From assembly GCF_023700755.1 (NCBI RefSeq), contig NZ_JAMKOJ010000010.1, positions 124,001 to 188,000 on the forward strand: DNA of 64,000 nt, in the 5' to 3' direction. Of this stretch, positions 19,159 through 29,328 are shown one piece after another. Position 1 is the first letter of the stretch. The number at the start of each line of letters is the position of its first letter. Position numbers and translations under genes: made by a program. Below the pieces are notes generated by a model, which was given only the letters and a program-made list of their open reading frames with translations, was not told the DNA's origin and did no database searches. This stretch comes from Allorhizobium sonneratiae (lineage in GTDB: Bacteria > Pseudomonadota > Alphaproteobacteria > Rhizobiales > Rhizobiaceae).

Positions 19159-20010
19159 TCAGGCCAGGCGCGGCATAAAGTAGTGTGGTGAAACCCCTTC
19201 ACGCGCCAGATAGGCCTTCAGGGCCGACTCGTCGGTGTCACCATTGACGGTATATTCACCCGCATGGATGCCGCCAGATACATAGAGAAGGTCAAGACCG
19301 GCATTGGCCGCGCCGCGAACATCGGTCGGCATGCCGTCGCCGATGGCGATGATGCGGCTGCGGTCGATCTCAGTGCCCTTGATCTCGGCGGCTTTTATAA
19401 GGGCTGCTTCGTAAATCGGGCTGTGTGGTTTGCCGGCATAGCGGGTTTCACCGCCCATTTCGGCATAGATGGCGGCCAGAGCACCGGCGCAGGGCACAAG
19501 CCGGTGGCCGCGCTCCACGATCAGATCGGGATTGGCGACAATCATCGGCAGATCGCGCTGGCGCAGGCCCGCCAGAAGGTCACGATACTCTTCCGGCTGC
19601 TCCTCTTCATCATTGAAGAGACCGGTGCAGATGATGCTGTCCGCCTCTTCTGCCGCAACCAGCTCGATATCGAGCCCGTCAAAGAGCGAAAGATCCTGGC
19701 TCTGGCCAATCAGGAAGGCGCGGCGCGGGGCTTTTTCAATCAGTTTTCTGGTCACATCGCCGGAGGAGACGATGGCGTCATAGGCTGTTTCCGGCACGCC
19801 GATCTGATCGAGCATCGCCTTGACGCGGGGCGACGGACGCGACGCATTGGTGATCAGCACGACGCAAAGGCCTTCTGCACGCGCCTGTGACAGGGCTTTT
19901 CCGGCCGCCGGAAAGGCATCGACGCCATTGTGCAGCACGCCCCAGACATCGCAAAGAGCAAGGTCATACTGGCCGGCGACATCGAGAAAGCGGTTAAGAC
20001 GCTGGATCAT
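19159..20010 (-). CDS. HAD superfamily hydrolase, TIGR01459 type (class IIA)
   Basis: 283-residue HAD phosphatase of the NagD-like class IIA subgroup. The nucleophile motif is DLALCDVWGVLHNG (DxxG type with Asp-Val-Trp), motif II is VLITNASRPS, and the C-terminal Asp motif is IAIGDGMPTDVRGAANAGL. Start ATG 20010 (MIQRLNRFLD) is used because GGAAG lies upstream and the extra 44 residues of the longer frame are unlike the family. Physiological substrate is unknown. It lies back-to-back with the groE promoter. Confidence 0.85.
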   Translation of the reverse strand: MIQRLNRFLDVAGQYDLALCDVWGVLHNGVDAFPAAGKALSQARAEGLCVVLITNASRPSPRVKAMLDQIGVPETAYDAIVSSGDVTRKLIEKAPRRAFLIGQSQDLSLFDGLDIELVAAEEADSIICTGLFNDEEEQPEEYRDLLAGLRQRDLPMIVANPDLIVERGHRLVPCAGALAAIYAEMGGETRYAGKPHSPIYEAALIKAAEIKGTEIDRSRIIAIGDGMPTDVRGAANAGLDLLYVSGGIHAGEYTVNGDTDESALKAYLAREGVSPHYFMPRLA

Positions 20011-20160
20011 GCGAAACTTCCTGAACGGCGTTGCAAAAGAGATAGCAGCCGTCACATGGCAAAGGACGCCCGCAATGGCAAGTTTTTTCGCAGGCCCGAG
20101 CCTTAAACCCGGCCCATTTGACCGGCAGAAGAAAAAGCGCAATTTTTTGATGCGCCATTC

Positions 20161-20189
20161 TTGACTCGCCGTCTTCCCGTTCTTATCTC
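20161..20189 (+). promoter_or_regulatory. groESL promoter
   Basis: TTGACT (20161-20166), 17-nt spacer, TATCTC (20184-20189), placed just upstream of the CIRCE element. Compatible with a vegetative or RpoH-type alphaproteobacterial promoter. Confidence 0.55.
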
Positions 20190-20196
20190 TCTGCCG

Positions 20197-20223
20197 CTAG
20201 CACTCGAAGCATATGAGTGCTAA
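20197..20223 (+). promoter_or_regulatory. CIRCE element, HrcA operator
   Basis: CTAGCACTC, 9-nt spacer (GAAGCATAT), GAGTGCTAA; one mismatch to the canonical TTAGCACTC-N9-GAGTGCTAA. It lies 57 nt before groES, so HrcA repression of groESL is expected. Confidence 0.95.
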
Positions 20224-20279
20224 CATCATTCATGCAGCCCCTCAGGGTTGCTCATGTCATTTGATCGAGGGATTAGACA

Positions 20280-20576
20280 ATGGCAAGCACCAATTTCCGC
20301 CCCCTTCACGACCGCGTTGTTGTCAAGCGCGTTGAGTCCGAAGAAAAGACCAAGGGCGGCATCATCATTCCGGACACCGCAAAGGAAAAGCCGGCTGAAG
20401 GCGAAGTGATCGCTGTTGGCCCCGGCGCCCGTGACGATGCAGGCAAGGTTGTCGCGCTCGACGTTAAGGTCGGAGACCGCATCCTGTTCGGCAAGTGGTC
20501 CGGCACGGAAGTGAAGATCGACGGCCAGGACCTTCTGATCATGAAGGAAGCCGACATCATGGGCATCATCGGCTGA
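20280..20576 (+). CDS. groES: Co-chaperonin GroES
   Basis: 98-residue heptameric lid of the GroEL chamber. Typical features are [18 protein letters not shown] at the N-terminus, the mobile loop [15 protein letters not shown] (about 25-40) and the C-terminal [14 protein letters not shown]. It is the first gene of the groESL operon, controlled by CIRCE and heat shock. Length is standard. Confidence 0.98.
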   Translation: MASTNFRPLHDRVVVKRVESEEKTKGGIIIPDTAKEKPAEGEVIAVGPGARDDAGKVVALDVKVGDRILFGKWSGTEVKIDGQDLLIMKEADIMGIIG

Positions 20577-20628
20577 TTTGCCGGATCGCCCCTTTTCCCC
20601 AATCTGAAAATTCACCAATGGGCCATAA

Positions 20629-22390
<1,762 letters not shown>

Positions 22391-22514
22391 GGCATGGACT
22401 TCTAAGAAGTCTCGAGCTCTATCGAATGGGGGGCGGTCTAATCGGGCCGCCCTTTTCGGTTCAGGGGCCGCCCGTGATTTTGAGTGGTTCAGTGCGACCA
22501 GCGCACTGAACTGC
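22391..22514 (+). repeat. 124-bp tandem repeat unit 2
   Basis: Near-identical copy of unit 1, starting with the ggcatggacttctaag of the groEL end and including its own terminator (about 22431-22456) and palindrome. A few substitutions (such as ctctttcg to ctctatcg). Confidence 0.9.
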
Positions 22515-22612
22515 GGCGTGGACTTCTAAGAAGTCTCGAGCTCTTTCGAATGGGGGGCGGTCCAATCGGGCTGCCCTTTTCATTTCAGGGACTGCCCTTG
22601 ATTTTGAGTGAT
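22515..22612 (+). repeat. Tandem repeat unit 3, truncated at tag
   Basis: Third copy of the 124-bp unit with terminator (about 22555-22580). Similarity fades where the convergent tag gene ends (22613), so the palindrome part is lost. Confidence 0.88.
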
Positions 22613-23245
22613 TCAACGCGGGCGCTCGAAAGCCGAGCGCAGCCCTTCCACTCTCTGCCGACACATGCAGCCTTCGATATGGTCGTTGACCAGCCCCATT
22701 GCCTGCATGAAGGCATAGACCGTCGTTGGACCGACAAAGCTCCAGCCGCGCTTTTTCAGGTCTTTCGACAGGCGGATCGAGGTGGGTGAGGTGGGATTGG
22801 CCTTGAGCGTGACATAGTCCATCCGTGCAGGCCGCTCTTGCGCGTCCGGCTCAAAGCGCCAGAAATAGGCGGCGAGAGAGCCGAATTCTGCCTTCATCTC
22901 CAAAGCCCGTCTGGCATTGTTGATGGTTGAGACGATCTTGCCTCGATGACGGACGATACCGGGATCGGCAAGCAGGCGCTCGACCTCCTGATCGTCGAAC
23001 GCTGCCACTTTTTCAAAATCGAACCCGGCAAAAGCCGCGCGAAAATTCTCCCGCTTGCGCAAGATCGTTAGCCAGGACAGGCCGGATTGAAAACCTTCCA
23101 GACAGATTTTCTCGAACAGTCGATGATCGTCACGAACGGGATGGCCCCATTCTTCATCATGATAGGCGCGATAATCGGCAAGCCCGCCATGCCAGAAACA
23201 GCGCAGCTTTCCTTCCTCATCGGCAATCAGGCCTGTCTCGTTCAT
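22613..23245 (-). CDS. tag: DNA-3-methyladenine glycosylase I
   Basis: 210-residue base-excision repair enzyme removing 3-methyladenine. It shows the zinc-binding set near both ends (CFWHGG plus YHDEEWGHP at the N-terminus; HIEGCMCRQ at the C-terminus), and the helix-hairpin region FQSGLSWLTILRKRENFR. Start ATG 23245 is preferred over the frame start at 23281 because AAGGGAGG precedes it and the family begins shortly before the Cys. Transcription converges on groESL; its 3' end abuts the tandem repeats. Confidence 0.93.
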   Translation of the reverse strand: MNETGLIADEEGKLRCFWHGGLADYRAYHDEEWGHPVRDDHRLFEKICLEGFQSGLSWLTILRKRENFRAAFAGFDFEKVAAFDDQEVERLLADPGIVRHRGKIVSTINNARRALEMKAEFGSLAAYFWRFEPDAQERPARMDYVTLKANPTSPTSIRLSKDLKKRGWSFVGPTTVYAFMQAMGLVNDHIEGCMCRQRVEGLRSAFERPR

Positions 23246-23526
23246 CCGCGCGCGCCTCCCTTGTTTGCCAATGTTTACCATTTGTTCACTTCATTGCCAA
23301 ACACTTTGCTAACCTTACAAAAAGCTTTTCAACATCATTCGAATTTTCATGATGTCGTGTTAACCCTTTGCCCAGTGGAGCAATGGCAGGTTGCGAGAAC
23401 TGGGGAAAGCCGGTTTTCATGCCTCTTGCCGAGAGTTCTGCGCGCATGGCCCGCCTCCCCTCTTTGTTCTGAGATTAGGCCTGAGACGCAAGTCGGGCCA
23501 GACTCGTTCCATGGCTGTGAGGATCA

Positions 23527-24309
23527 ATGCTGCCGTTCCGATATTTCGCGCCCACCTTTATGGCTCTGCTCACGCTTTCGGCGCCCGCCATCGCCAATGA
23601 TCGCTATAGCGCCCGTCCGCCGGTGATCGTCAGCCCGGACCTGACCGCCCCCTGGCTGCTGCAACTGGGGGCCCAGCCACGCCCATCACAGGTTGAGCCG
23701 CAACAGGTCTATCCGCCAGCACCGCGCGCCATTGGCCGACCGGTGGGCGTGCGAGTGCAAGGCGCCCCACAGCAGGAAGCGCCCCTCCCCGGCGAACCGC
23801 AATGGGTTCATCAGGCCGCCATCACGCCGGTGCGCCAGCCGGTAAAACCGCTCGATCCGAAATTCCTGCCGCAAGTCGTGCGTTACGAAACGCGGGAAAA
23901 GCCCGGAACGCTGGTGATCGATACGGAAAACCGCTTTCTCTATCTGGTCATGGCCAATGGCATGGCCCGTCGCTATGGCGTCGGCGTCGGCAAGCCGGGC
24001 TTTGAATGGGCTGGAGAACATCATGTGACCCGCAAGGCCGAGTGGCCGGAATGGATACCGCCGAAGGAAATGATCACGCGCGAGGCGGCCCAGGGCCATT
24101 ATCTGCCTGCCCGCATGGAAGGCGGGCCGGGCAATCCGCTTGGCGCGCGTGCGCTTTATCTCGGCTCCACCCTTTATCGCATCCATGGAACGAATGCGCC
24201 CTGGACCATCGGTTATGGCGTCTCGTCCGGCTGTATCCGCATGCGCAATCAGGATGTGATCGATCTTTATAACCGCGTGCCGGTGGGGACCAAGGTCGTG
24301 GTCATGTAA
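23527..24309 (+). CDS. L,D-transpeptidase, YkuD family (first of tandem pair)
   Basis: 260-residue exported cell-wall enzyme. The N-terminal hydrophobic signal (FRYFAPTFMALLTLSAPAIA) is followed by a Pro-rich linker (about 30-115) and a YkuD domain starting RYETREKPGTLVIDTENRFL. The catalytic block is YRIHGTNAPWTIG with SSGCIRM (His and nucleophilic Cys). It forms 3-3 peptidoglycan crosslinks or attaches lipoproteins in the periplasm. GAGGATCA precedes ATG. The next gene is a paralogue, so local duplication is likely. Confidence 0.88.
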   Translation: MLPFRYFAPTFMALLTLSAPAIANDRYSARPPVIVSPDLTAPWLLQLGAQPRPSQVEPQQVYPPAPRAIGRPVGVRVQGAPQQEAPLPGEPQWVHQAAITPVRQPVKPLDPKFLPQVVRYETREKPGTLVIDTENRFLYLVMANGMARRYGVGVGKPGFEWAGEHHVTRKAEWPEWIPPKEMITREAAQGHYLPARMEGGPGNPLGARALYLGSTLYRIHGTNAPWTIGYGVSSGCIRMRNQDVIDLYNRVPVGTKVVVM

Positions 24310-24362
24310 ATCGCCAATACACCTTCATTGCCTGTGAAATCTCGAAGGGGGACATATCGCAT

Positions 24363-25064
24363 ATGGGGATAAAATTACCGAAATCGGGGCGTAAGGGTCT
24401 GCTCTTTTCTGTTGCGCTGCTGTCCACATTGGCTGCGGTTCAGACCGTCTCAGCCCGGGAGAAACTGCCGGACACGACGGCGAGCAGCGTCGTCACCCAA
24501 AAGATGATGCATCGTGAGGTGCCGGAAAAATTCCAGCGCCGTCTCGTGCGCCTGAAAACCAGCGAAGCGCCCGGCACGATCATCATCGACACCAATAACA
24601 AGTTTCTCTATCTGGTCGAAGCCAATGGTCGCGCCATCCGCTACGGCGTGGGCGTTGGTCGCGACGGCTTCGGCTGGTCGGGTATTGTCCGCATCGGTCG
24701 CAAGGTGGAGTGGCCAAGCTGGCATCCGCCAGCAGAAATGCGCAGCCGCGAGGCCCGCCATGGCCATGTTCTGCCTGTCGTGCAGGAAGGCGGACCCAAC
24801 AACCCGCTCGGCGCCCGCGCCATGTATCTCTATCAGGGCAATCGCGATACGATTTTCCGCATCCATGGCACCAACCAGCCCTGGTCCATCGGCCTCAATC
24901 TCTCCTCCGGCTGCATCCGCATGAACAACAAGGATGTCGAGGATCTTTATAGCCGGGTCGATGTCGGCACCCGTGTCGTGGTCGTCGGCCCCGGCAACAA
25001 ACAGGGCGATGTCAGCTATGACGATCGGGGGATCGATCTGCTGCGCACCATTTTTGGCGGATAA
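24363..25064 (+). CDS. L,D-transpeptidase, YkuD family (second of tandem pair)
   Basis: 233-residue paralogue of the preceding gene. Signal peptide (LLFSVALLSTLAAVQTVSA) is followed by the YkuD domain from about residue 65 (LKTSEAPGTIIIDTNNKFLY), with catalytic IHGTNQPWSIG and SSGCIRMNNKD. It lacks the Pro-rich linker of its neighbour. Spacing of 53 nt suggests a shared transcript. Periplasmic peptidoglycan crosslinking is expected. Confidence 0.88.
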   Translation: MGIKLPKSGRKGLLFSVALLSTLAAVQTVSAREKLPDTTASSVVTQKMMHREVPEKFQRRLVRLKTSEAPGTIIIDTNNKFLYLVEANGRAIRYGVGVGRDGFGWSGIVRIGRKVEWPSWHPPAEMRSREARHGHVLPVVQEGGPNNPLGARAMYLYQGNRDTIFRIHGTNQPWSIGLNLSSGCIRMNNKDVEDLYSRVDVGTRVVVVGPGNKQGDVSYDDRGIDLLRTIFGG

Positions 25065-25072
25065 ACAAAGAG

Positions 25073-25109
25073 AATGTCGCGCAGATCACTTGAGGATCCG
25101 CGCGACATT
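25073..25109. terminator. Inverted repeat between convergent ldt and glpF genes
   Basis: Perfect 10-bp arms AATGTCGCGC and GCGCGACATT with a 17-nt loop, centred between two convergent stop codons. No long T-run, so a bidirectional terminator is only probable. Confidence 0.55.
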
Positions 25110-25133
25110 GCTTGCGAAATCACAGGATTGACG

Positions 25134-25859
25134 TCAAATCCCCACAGCGATCATAGCCAAACCGGCCAGAACCGCGCCGATGATCGGGCCAATGACTGGA
25201 ATTGGCGCATAGCCCCAATCCGAGCTGCCCTTCCCTGGAATGGGCAGGATAGCATGGGCTATACGAGGGCCCAGGTCACGCGCCGGGTTGATCGCATATC
25301 CGGTGGTGCCGCCCAATGAAAGACCAAGTCCCCATACCAGGGCAGCAACCAGATACGGCCCCATTCCATCGCCAATGCCATGCGGCGCAGCGCCCTTTGA
25401 AAAGATCGAGCCGATCGCAAAAGTCAGCGCGAATGTGCCAATGATTTCACTGATCATATTGGCCCCAGCATTGCGAATTGCCGGACCGGTACAAAAAACA
25501 GCCAACTTCAGATCAGCATCCTCTGTTTCTTTCCAGTGTGGCAGATAATGCAGGTAAACAAGCAGACCACCAAAAATAGCGCCCAACATGTCTCCGGCAA
25601 TGGCTGGTCCCAGTCCAGTCCAGTCGCCACTTTTCACCGCCATGCCAATGGCAAAGGCCGGATTGATGTAGGCCGCCGGGCTACCACAAGCCTTGGCCAC
25701 AAAAATACCGATCAGAACAGCAAAGGCCCACCCGGTGGTAATCACCATCCACCCTGCATTTTCCGCCTTGGACTTCTTCAGCAATACGCCGGCAACGACA
25801 CCGTCGCCGAACAATATCAGCGTTGCCGTACCGAGAAACTCACCCACGAAAATCGACAT
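25134..25859 (-). CDS. glpF: Glycerol uptake facilitator (aquaporin family)
   Basis: 241-residue MIP-family channel for glycerol with six membrane helices. The two pore motifs are YINPAFAIG (NPA) and YAINPARDLGPR (NPARD, typical of glycerol channels). Start ATG 25859 (MSIFVGEFLG) is chosen because GGGAGG precedes it; the frame to 25910 adds a hydrophilic stretch. Stretches such as ETEDADLKLAVFCTGPAIRN and PIPGKGSSDWGYA resemble Gram-positive GlpF more than enteric GlpF (by recollection, not search). It is downstream of glpK on the same strand, so glycerol entry and phosphorylation are linked. Confidence 0.88.
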   Translation of the reverse strand: MSIFVGEFLGTATLILFGDGVVAGVLLKKSKAENAGWMVITTGWAFAVLIGIFVAKACGSPAAYINPAFAIGMAVKSGDWTGLGPAIAGDMLGAIFGGLLVYLHYLPHWKETEDADLKLAVFCTGPAIRNAGANMISEIIGTFALTFAIGSIFSKGAAPHGIGDGMGPYLVAALVWGLGLSLGGTTGYAINPARDLGPRIAHAILPIPGKGSSDWGYAPIPVIGPIIGAVLAGLAMIAVGI

Positions 25860-26301
25860 TATGTCCTCCCACTCATCGACGCCCGCCTGAGCGCGATGTT
25901 CAATTTTCAACCCATTTCCTGACGCACCGAAAGGAAAGCGCTACCATTGCGCAGACATCCATTCGTTGCTGCCATCTCTTGAGACGCATTGCCTTTCATG
26001 GTTTTTCGCAACACGTTTAATGGTTATGCGACGAAGCGTGTTCCGATGAAGCTGCATGGAACACGGAGCTGAATGAAAGACCCGTGCCCACCCCGTCGAA
26101 CAGAGGTCAAAAAGACCCGCCCTGACCCTAGAATCTGTCTGGTTCAGTTTGAACCAGACAGATTGTCGATTGTTTTGATATCGTTTGCCTTTTCGGAAAA
26201 TCTGGATTGAATTTTCCCCCGGACAAAACTTTGCCCATAAAGACGATTGGGCGATGAAACATCATCACCCGATCATCCGGGCTTTCTGCGGCAGCGCTCG
26301 A
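25860..26301. other. glpK-glpF intergenic region
   Basis: About 440 bp without a credible gene. It contains a perfect 15-bp-arm palindrome at 26132-26164. The glpF promoter may lie here, since the gap is long for a simple operon. Confidence 0.5.
26132..26164. repeat. 33-bp palindrome with 15-bp perfect arms
   Basis: AATCTGTCTGGTTCA, GTT loop, TGAACCAGACAGATT. Very stable hairpin, with no immediate T-run on either strand. It lies 137 bp beyond the glpK stop, so it could be a processing/stability hairpin, a protein-binding site, or a mobile palindromic unit. Confidence 0.85.
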
Positions 26302-27801
26302 TCAGTCAACCCAGGCAAAAGAGCGCTGGACTGCTTTTTTCCAGGATTTGTAATGATGGCTGCGAACCTCTTCGCTCATATTCGGCTCCCAGGTCTTATC
26401 GACCCCCCAATTGGCGCGAAGATCATCAAGATTGGTCCAGTAGCCTACGGCAAGACCGGCAGCATAGGCCGCCCCCAGCGCAGTGGTTTCCGTCATCTGC
26501 GGGCGCACGACCGGAGAATTGAGAATGTCGGCCTGAAACTGCATCAGCAGTTCGTTGGCCACCATCCCGCCATCCGTCTTGAGGGTGGACAGTTGGATTC
26601 CGCTATCCGCCTCCATTGCCTCTGCAACATCGCGCACCTGATAGGCGGTCGATTCCAGTGCTGCACGGGCCAGATGCGCGCGGGTGGCAAAACGGGTAAG
26701 CCCGGCAATCACGCCGCGCGCATCGTCTTTCCAGTACGGAGCATAAAGACCGGAAAAGGCCGGCACAAAATAAACATCGCCGTTATCCGGTACCGAGCGG
26801 GCCAGAGGCTCGATCTGGGCCGCAACATCGAAAAGTTTCATATTGTCGCGCAGCCATTGAACCAGCGCACCGGTAATGGCAATCGAGCCTTCCAGGGCAT
26901 AACGCGGAGCCTCATCGCCGAATTTATAGGCAAGTGTCGTCAGAAGACCCGCCTTGGAATGCACAACCTCGGTTCCGGTGTTCATCAGCATGAAGGAGCC
27001 GGTGCCATAGGTGTTTTTCGCTTCACCCGGAGAGAAGCAGGTCTGACCGACAAGGGCTGCCTGCTGGTCGCCGAGCATGCCGGCAAGCTTGGTTCCGGTG
27101 AGCGGAGCAGACTTGATTTCACCATAAACGGCGGAGGAAGCGACGATTTTCGGCAGGCAGGCACGCGGAATGTTGAAATGCGTCAGCATTTCGTCATCCC
27201 AGTCGCAGGTTTCAAGATTGATCAGCATCGTGCGGCTGGCATTGGTAACATCGGTCACATGCACGCCGCCATTCGGGCCGCCGGTCAGGTTCCAGGTCAA
27301 CCAGCTGTCGATGGTGCCGAAGAGAGCCTCGCCGGATTCCGCTTTTGCCCGAGCACCCTCGACATTTTCAAGCAGCCACAAGAGCTTGAGCCCGGAAAAA
27401 TAGGTTGCCAGCGGCAGACCTGTCTTAGCGCGGAAGCGGTCCTGCCCACCGTCTCTGGTGAAGCGCTGCACCAGCTGATCCGTGCGCGTATCCATCCAGA
27501 CAACAGCATTTGCCAGGGGCTTGCCTGTGGTTTTGTCCCACAAAAGCGTGGTTTCACGCTGGTTGGTGATGCCGACAGCAGCAAGATCGGCAGCAGTCAG
27601 ATTGGCGCGCGCCAGTGCCGCACCGATCACCTCATTGGTATTGGACATGATTTCCAGCGGATCATGCTCAACCCAGCCCGGCTTGGGATAGATCTGGCTG
27701 TGCTCTTTTTGCGCAACCGAAACGATCTTGCCTCCCTTGTCGAAAACGATAAATCGCGAACTGGTCGTACCCTGATCGATAGCTCCCACATATCGGGACA
27801 T
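26302..27801 (-). CDS. glpK: Glycerol kinase
   Basis: 499-residue FGGY-family kinase making glycerol 3-phosphate from glycerol and ATP. It starts [18 protein letters not shown] (phosphate-1 motif), has the FGGY signature area [15 protein letters not shown] and the C-terminal [19 protein letters not shown] block. AAGGAGG precedes the ATG. Length is standard. It is followed by glpF; no glpD or glpR lies in the window. Confidence 0.96.
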   Translation of the reverse strand: MSRYVGAIDQGTTSSRFIVFDKGGKIVSVAQKEHSQIYPKPGWVEHDPLEIMSNTNEVIGAALARANLTAADLAAVGITNQRETTLLWDKTTGKPLANAVVWMDTRTDQLVQRFTRDGGQDRFRAKTGLPLATYFSGLKLLWLLENVEGARAKAESGEALFGTIDSWLTWNLTGGPNGGVHVTDVTNASRTMLINLETCDWDDEMLTHFNIPRACLPKIVASSAVYGEIKSAPLTGTKLAGMLGDQQAALVGQTCFSPGEAKNTYGTGSFMLMNTGTEVVHSKAGLLTTLAYKFGDEAPRYALEGSIAITGALVQWLRDNMKLFDVAAQIEPLARSVPDNGDVYFVPAFSGLYAPYWKDDARGVIAGLTRFATRAHLARAALESTAYQVRDVAEAMEADSGIQLSTLKTDGGMVANELLMQFQADILNSPVVRPQMTETTALGAAYAAGLAVGYWTNLDDLRANWGVDKTWEPNMSEEVRSHHYKSWKKAVQRSFAWVD

Positions 27802-28484
27802 AGGCTCTCCTCCTTTTGCTGTTTCGCATATTTCTCATGCGAAAATCTGTTGTTGCGAATTTTGTCCAGCTACATCCCTCTCGACCAGGCCGCCGCACAG
27901 ATCTCCGAAGCGCAACATTCCAGAGAAAATATGCGGCATTTTCAAAGCTATACAGCATCTAGTGCGCCTGCGATCCCGCACCCTTGAGACACTGTAAAAC
28001 AGGCAAAGCCCCGTCTTGATGTTTTGTCGCCAGATAGAAGCCAGTCTTGTTCGTTTCGTTCCAAACCAATTTCGATGTTCACGCTATCATCGCAACGCCA
28101 TGCCCTGCAAAAAGGCATAAAGACGCTGCAACAATTTTAATCTGCTACAGAATTCATCCGTGAGAAAAGGCCTTCATCATTCTCCTCCAGACACGGCGAA
28201 CCTCTTGCGCCATCATCAAGGACAGGCACATCCACATATCCGAAACCGTTTTATGAGTCCTTGTCCTGCTCCCTCATGAGATCTAGCATAGACATAAAAA
28301 GTTCGCAAACGAAAATAAAAAAAGAAAAAAGCACTTAAACGAAAATTTTTCGCACAGTCTCACATAAACTGAAATGGCCACCATCAACAGTTGAGTCTCT
28401 GAAAATATTTACAATTTCAGTTGGAGCGTTTTCAGAAAAGCGGAAACTGATTGTTCGTCCGAAAATGGGAAACGAACGGATGCT
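27802..28484. other. Long intergenic region between glpK and hutC
   Basis: About 680 bp with no credible gene. The part near 28280-28460 is AT-rich and holds two AAACGAAAAT motifs 30 bp apart (28307 and 28337). The glpK promoter must lie in this gap. The right end joins a RIME-like element. Confidence 0.5.
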
Positions 28485-28592
28485 TTAGAGCGTTTCACTG
28501 TTTCACGGAAACAGTGAAACGCTCTAATTCATTGTTTTTCAGCATTTCCGGACGGAAAACCGTTTCACACTTTTCTCGGGATACTGCTCTAG
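28485..28592 (+). repeat. RIME-like palindromic intergenic element, copy A
   Basis: Left module is a perfect 20-bp-arm palindrome (TTAGAGCGTTTCACTGTTTC, ACG loop, reverse complement; 28485-28527). A linker ATTCATTGTTTTTCAG and a right module (CATTTCCGGACGG...ACACTTTTCTCGGG...GCTCTAG) follow. The right end provides the hutC stop codon TAG. Confidence 0.85.
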
Positions 28593-29317
28593 ACCGCAGC
28601 AGGGGTGAAGCTGGCGATAATCGCGTGTTTTTCTCCGGGATAGGTAAAGCCGACAAAGGTAACGGGACCGGCCTCGCTCCAGGTGCGACGCTGGATGAAG
28701 AGGCAGGCGGTGCGGTTTGGCACCTGAAGCCGTTTTGCCGTTTCACCTGTGGCCGACAGGGCGAAAATCTTGTGTTCGGCCGCGCTCCACGGCACCTGCT
28801 GAACGAGCCATGCCCCCGCCGGGCCATCCTCAAAAGGCGCATTTGCCGCCTCCGGCACGGTTTCAAGATTGATCAACCGTTCCTCAAGACAGAAGGGTTC
28901 GTCGCCCGCCAGATGCAGCGCCGAGAGAGCCAGAATATGTGTTCTTTCCGGCACATCGAGCAAAGCCGCATCCTGCCGGTCCGCCTTGCGGACAGCGGAG
29001 ACGAGCAGCCTGTACGCATAGGGCAGGTTCAGCGCCCGCACCTCGGCCTCGACATCGGTGATCTCGAGAATGGCCGACTGGCCGCGGGGATGGGCGACAA
29101 AACTGCCGGATTTCTTGCGCCGCTCGATCAGCCCCGCCTTGGTTAATTGCGTCATGACCTTGTTCACCGTCATGCGCGAAACATCATAGGATTTTGCCAG
29201 ATCCACCTCAAACGGCAGCCTGTAGCCCGGTGGCCATTCGCCGGAGACGATCTTGCGCTCCAGATCGGCAAGAATGGTCTGGTGCAATGTCGAGCGCTGA
29301 GTGGTTTTGCTGGTCAT
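28589..29317 (-). CDS. hutC: Histidine utilisation repressor HutC (GntR family)
   Basis: 242-residue GntR/HutC-subfamily repressor. The N-terminal winged helix-turn-helix has LPFEVDLAKSYDVSRMTVNK and GLIERRKKSGSFVAHP; the C-terminal UTRA ligand domain ends LFIQRRTWSEAGPVTFVGFTYP. HutC proteins are released from operators by urocanate. Start ATG 29317 (MTSKTTQRST) has GAAGGGG just upstream and follows hutF by 11 nt. The stop codon lies inside the RIME-like element, so the C-terminus may have been altered by that insertion. Confidence 0.9.
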   Translation of the reverse strand: MTSKTTQRSTLHQTILADLERKIVSGEWPPGYRLPFEVDLAKSYDVSRMTVNKVMTQLTKAGLIERRKKSGSFVAHPRGQSAILEITDVEAEVRALNLPYAYRLLVSAVRKADRQDAALLDVPERTHILALSALHLAGDEPFCLEERLINLETVPEAANAPFEDGPAGAWLVQQVPWSAAEHKIFALSATGETAKRLQVPNRTACLFIQRRTWSEAGPVTFVGFTYPGEKHAIIASFTPAAV

Positions 29318-29328
29318 CCCCTTCTCTA

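Noticed and set aside
26132-26164. tRNA T-arm-like GGTTCA...TGAACC
   Set aside because: No acceptor, D or anticodon arm around it; it is a simple perfect palindrome.
26185-27987. 600-codon plus-strand frame over glpK
   Set aside because: Shadow of glycerol kinase; starts in intergenic DNA with no ribosome-binding site.
28307-28346. Two AAACGAAAAT motifs as GlpR operators
   Set aside because: They lie about 500 bp from the glpK start in AT-rich DNA, and no glpR gene is present to support them.
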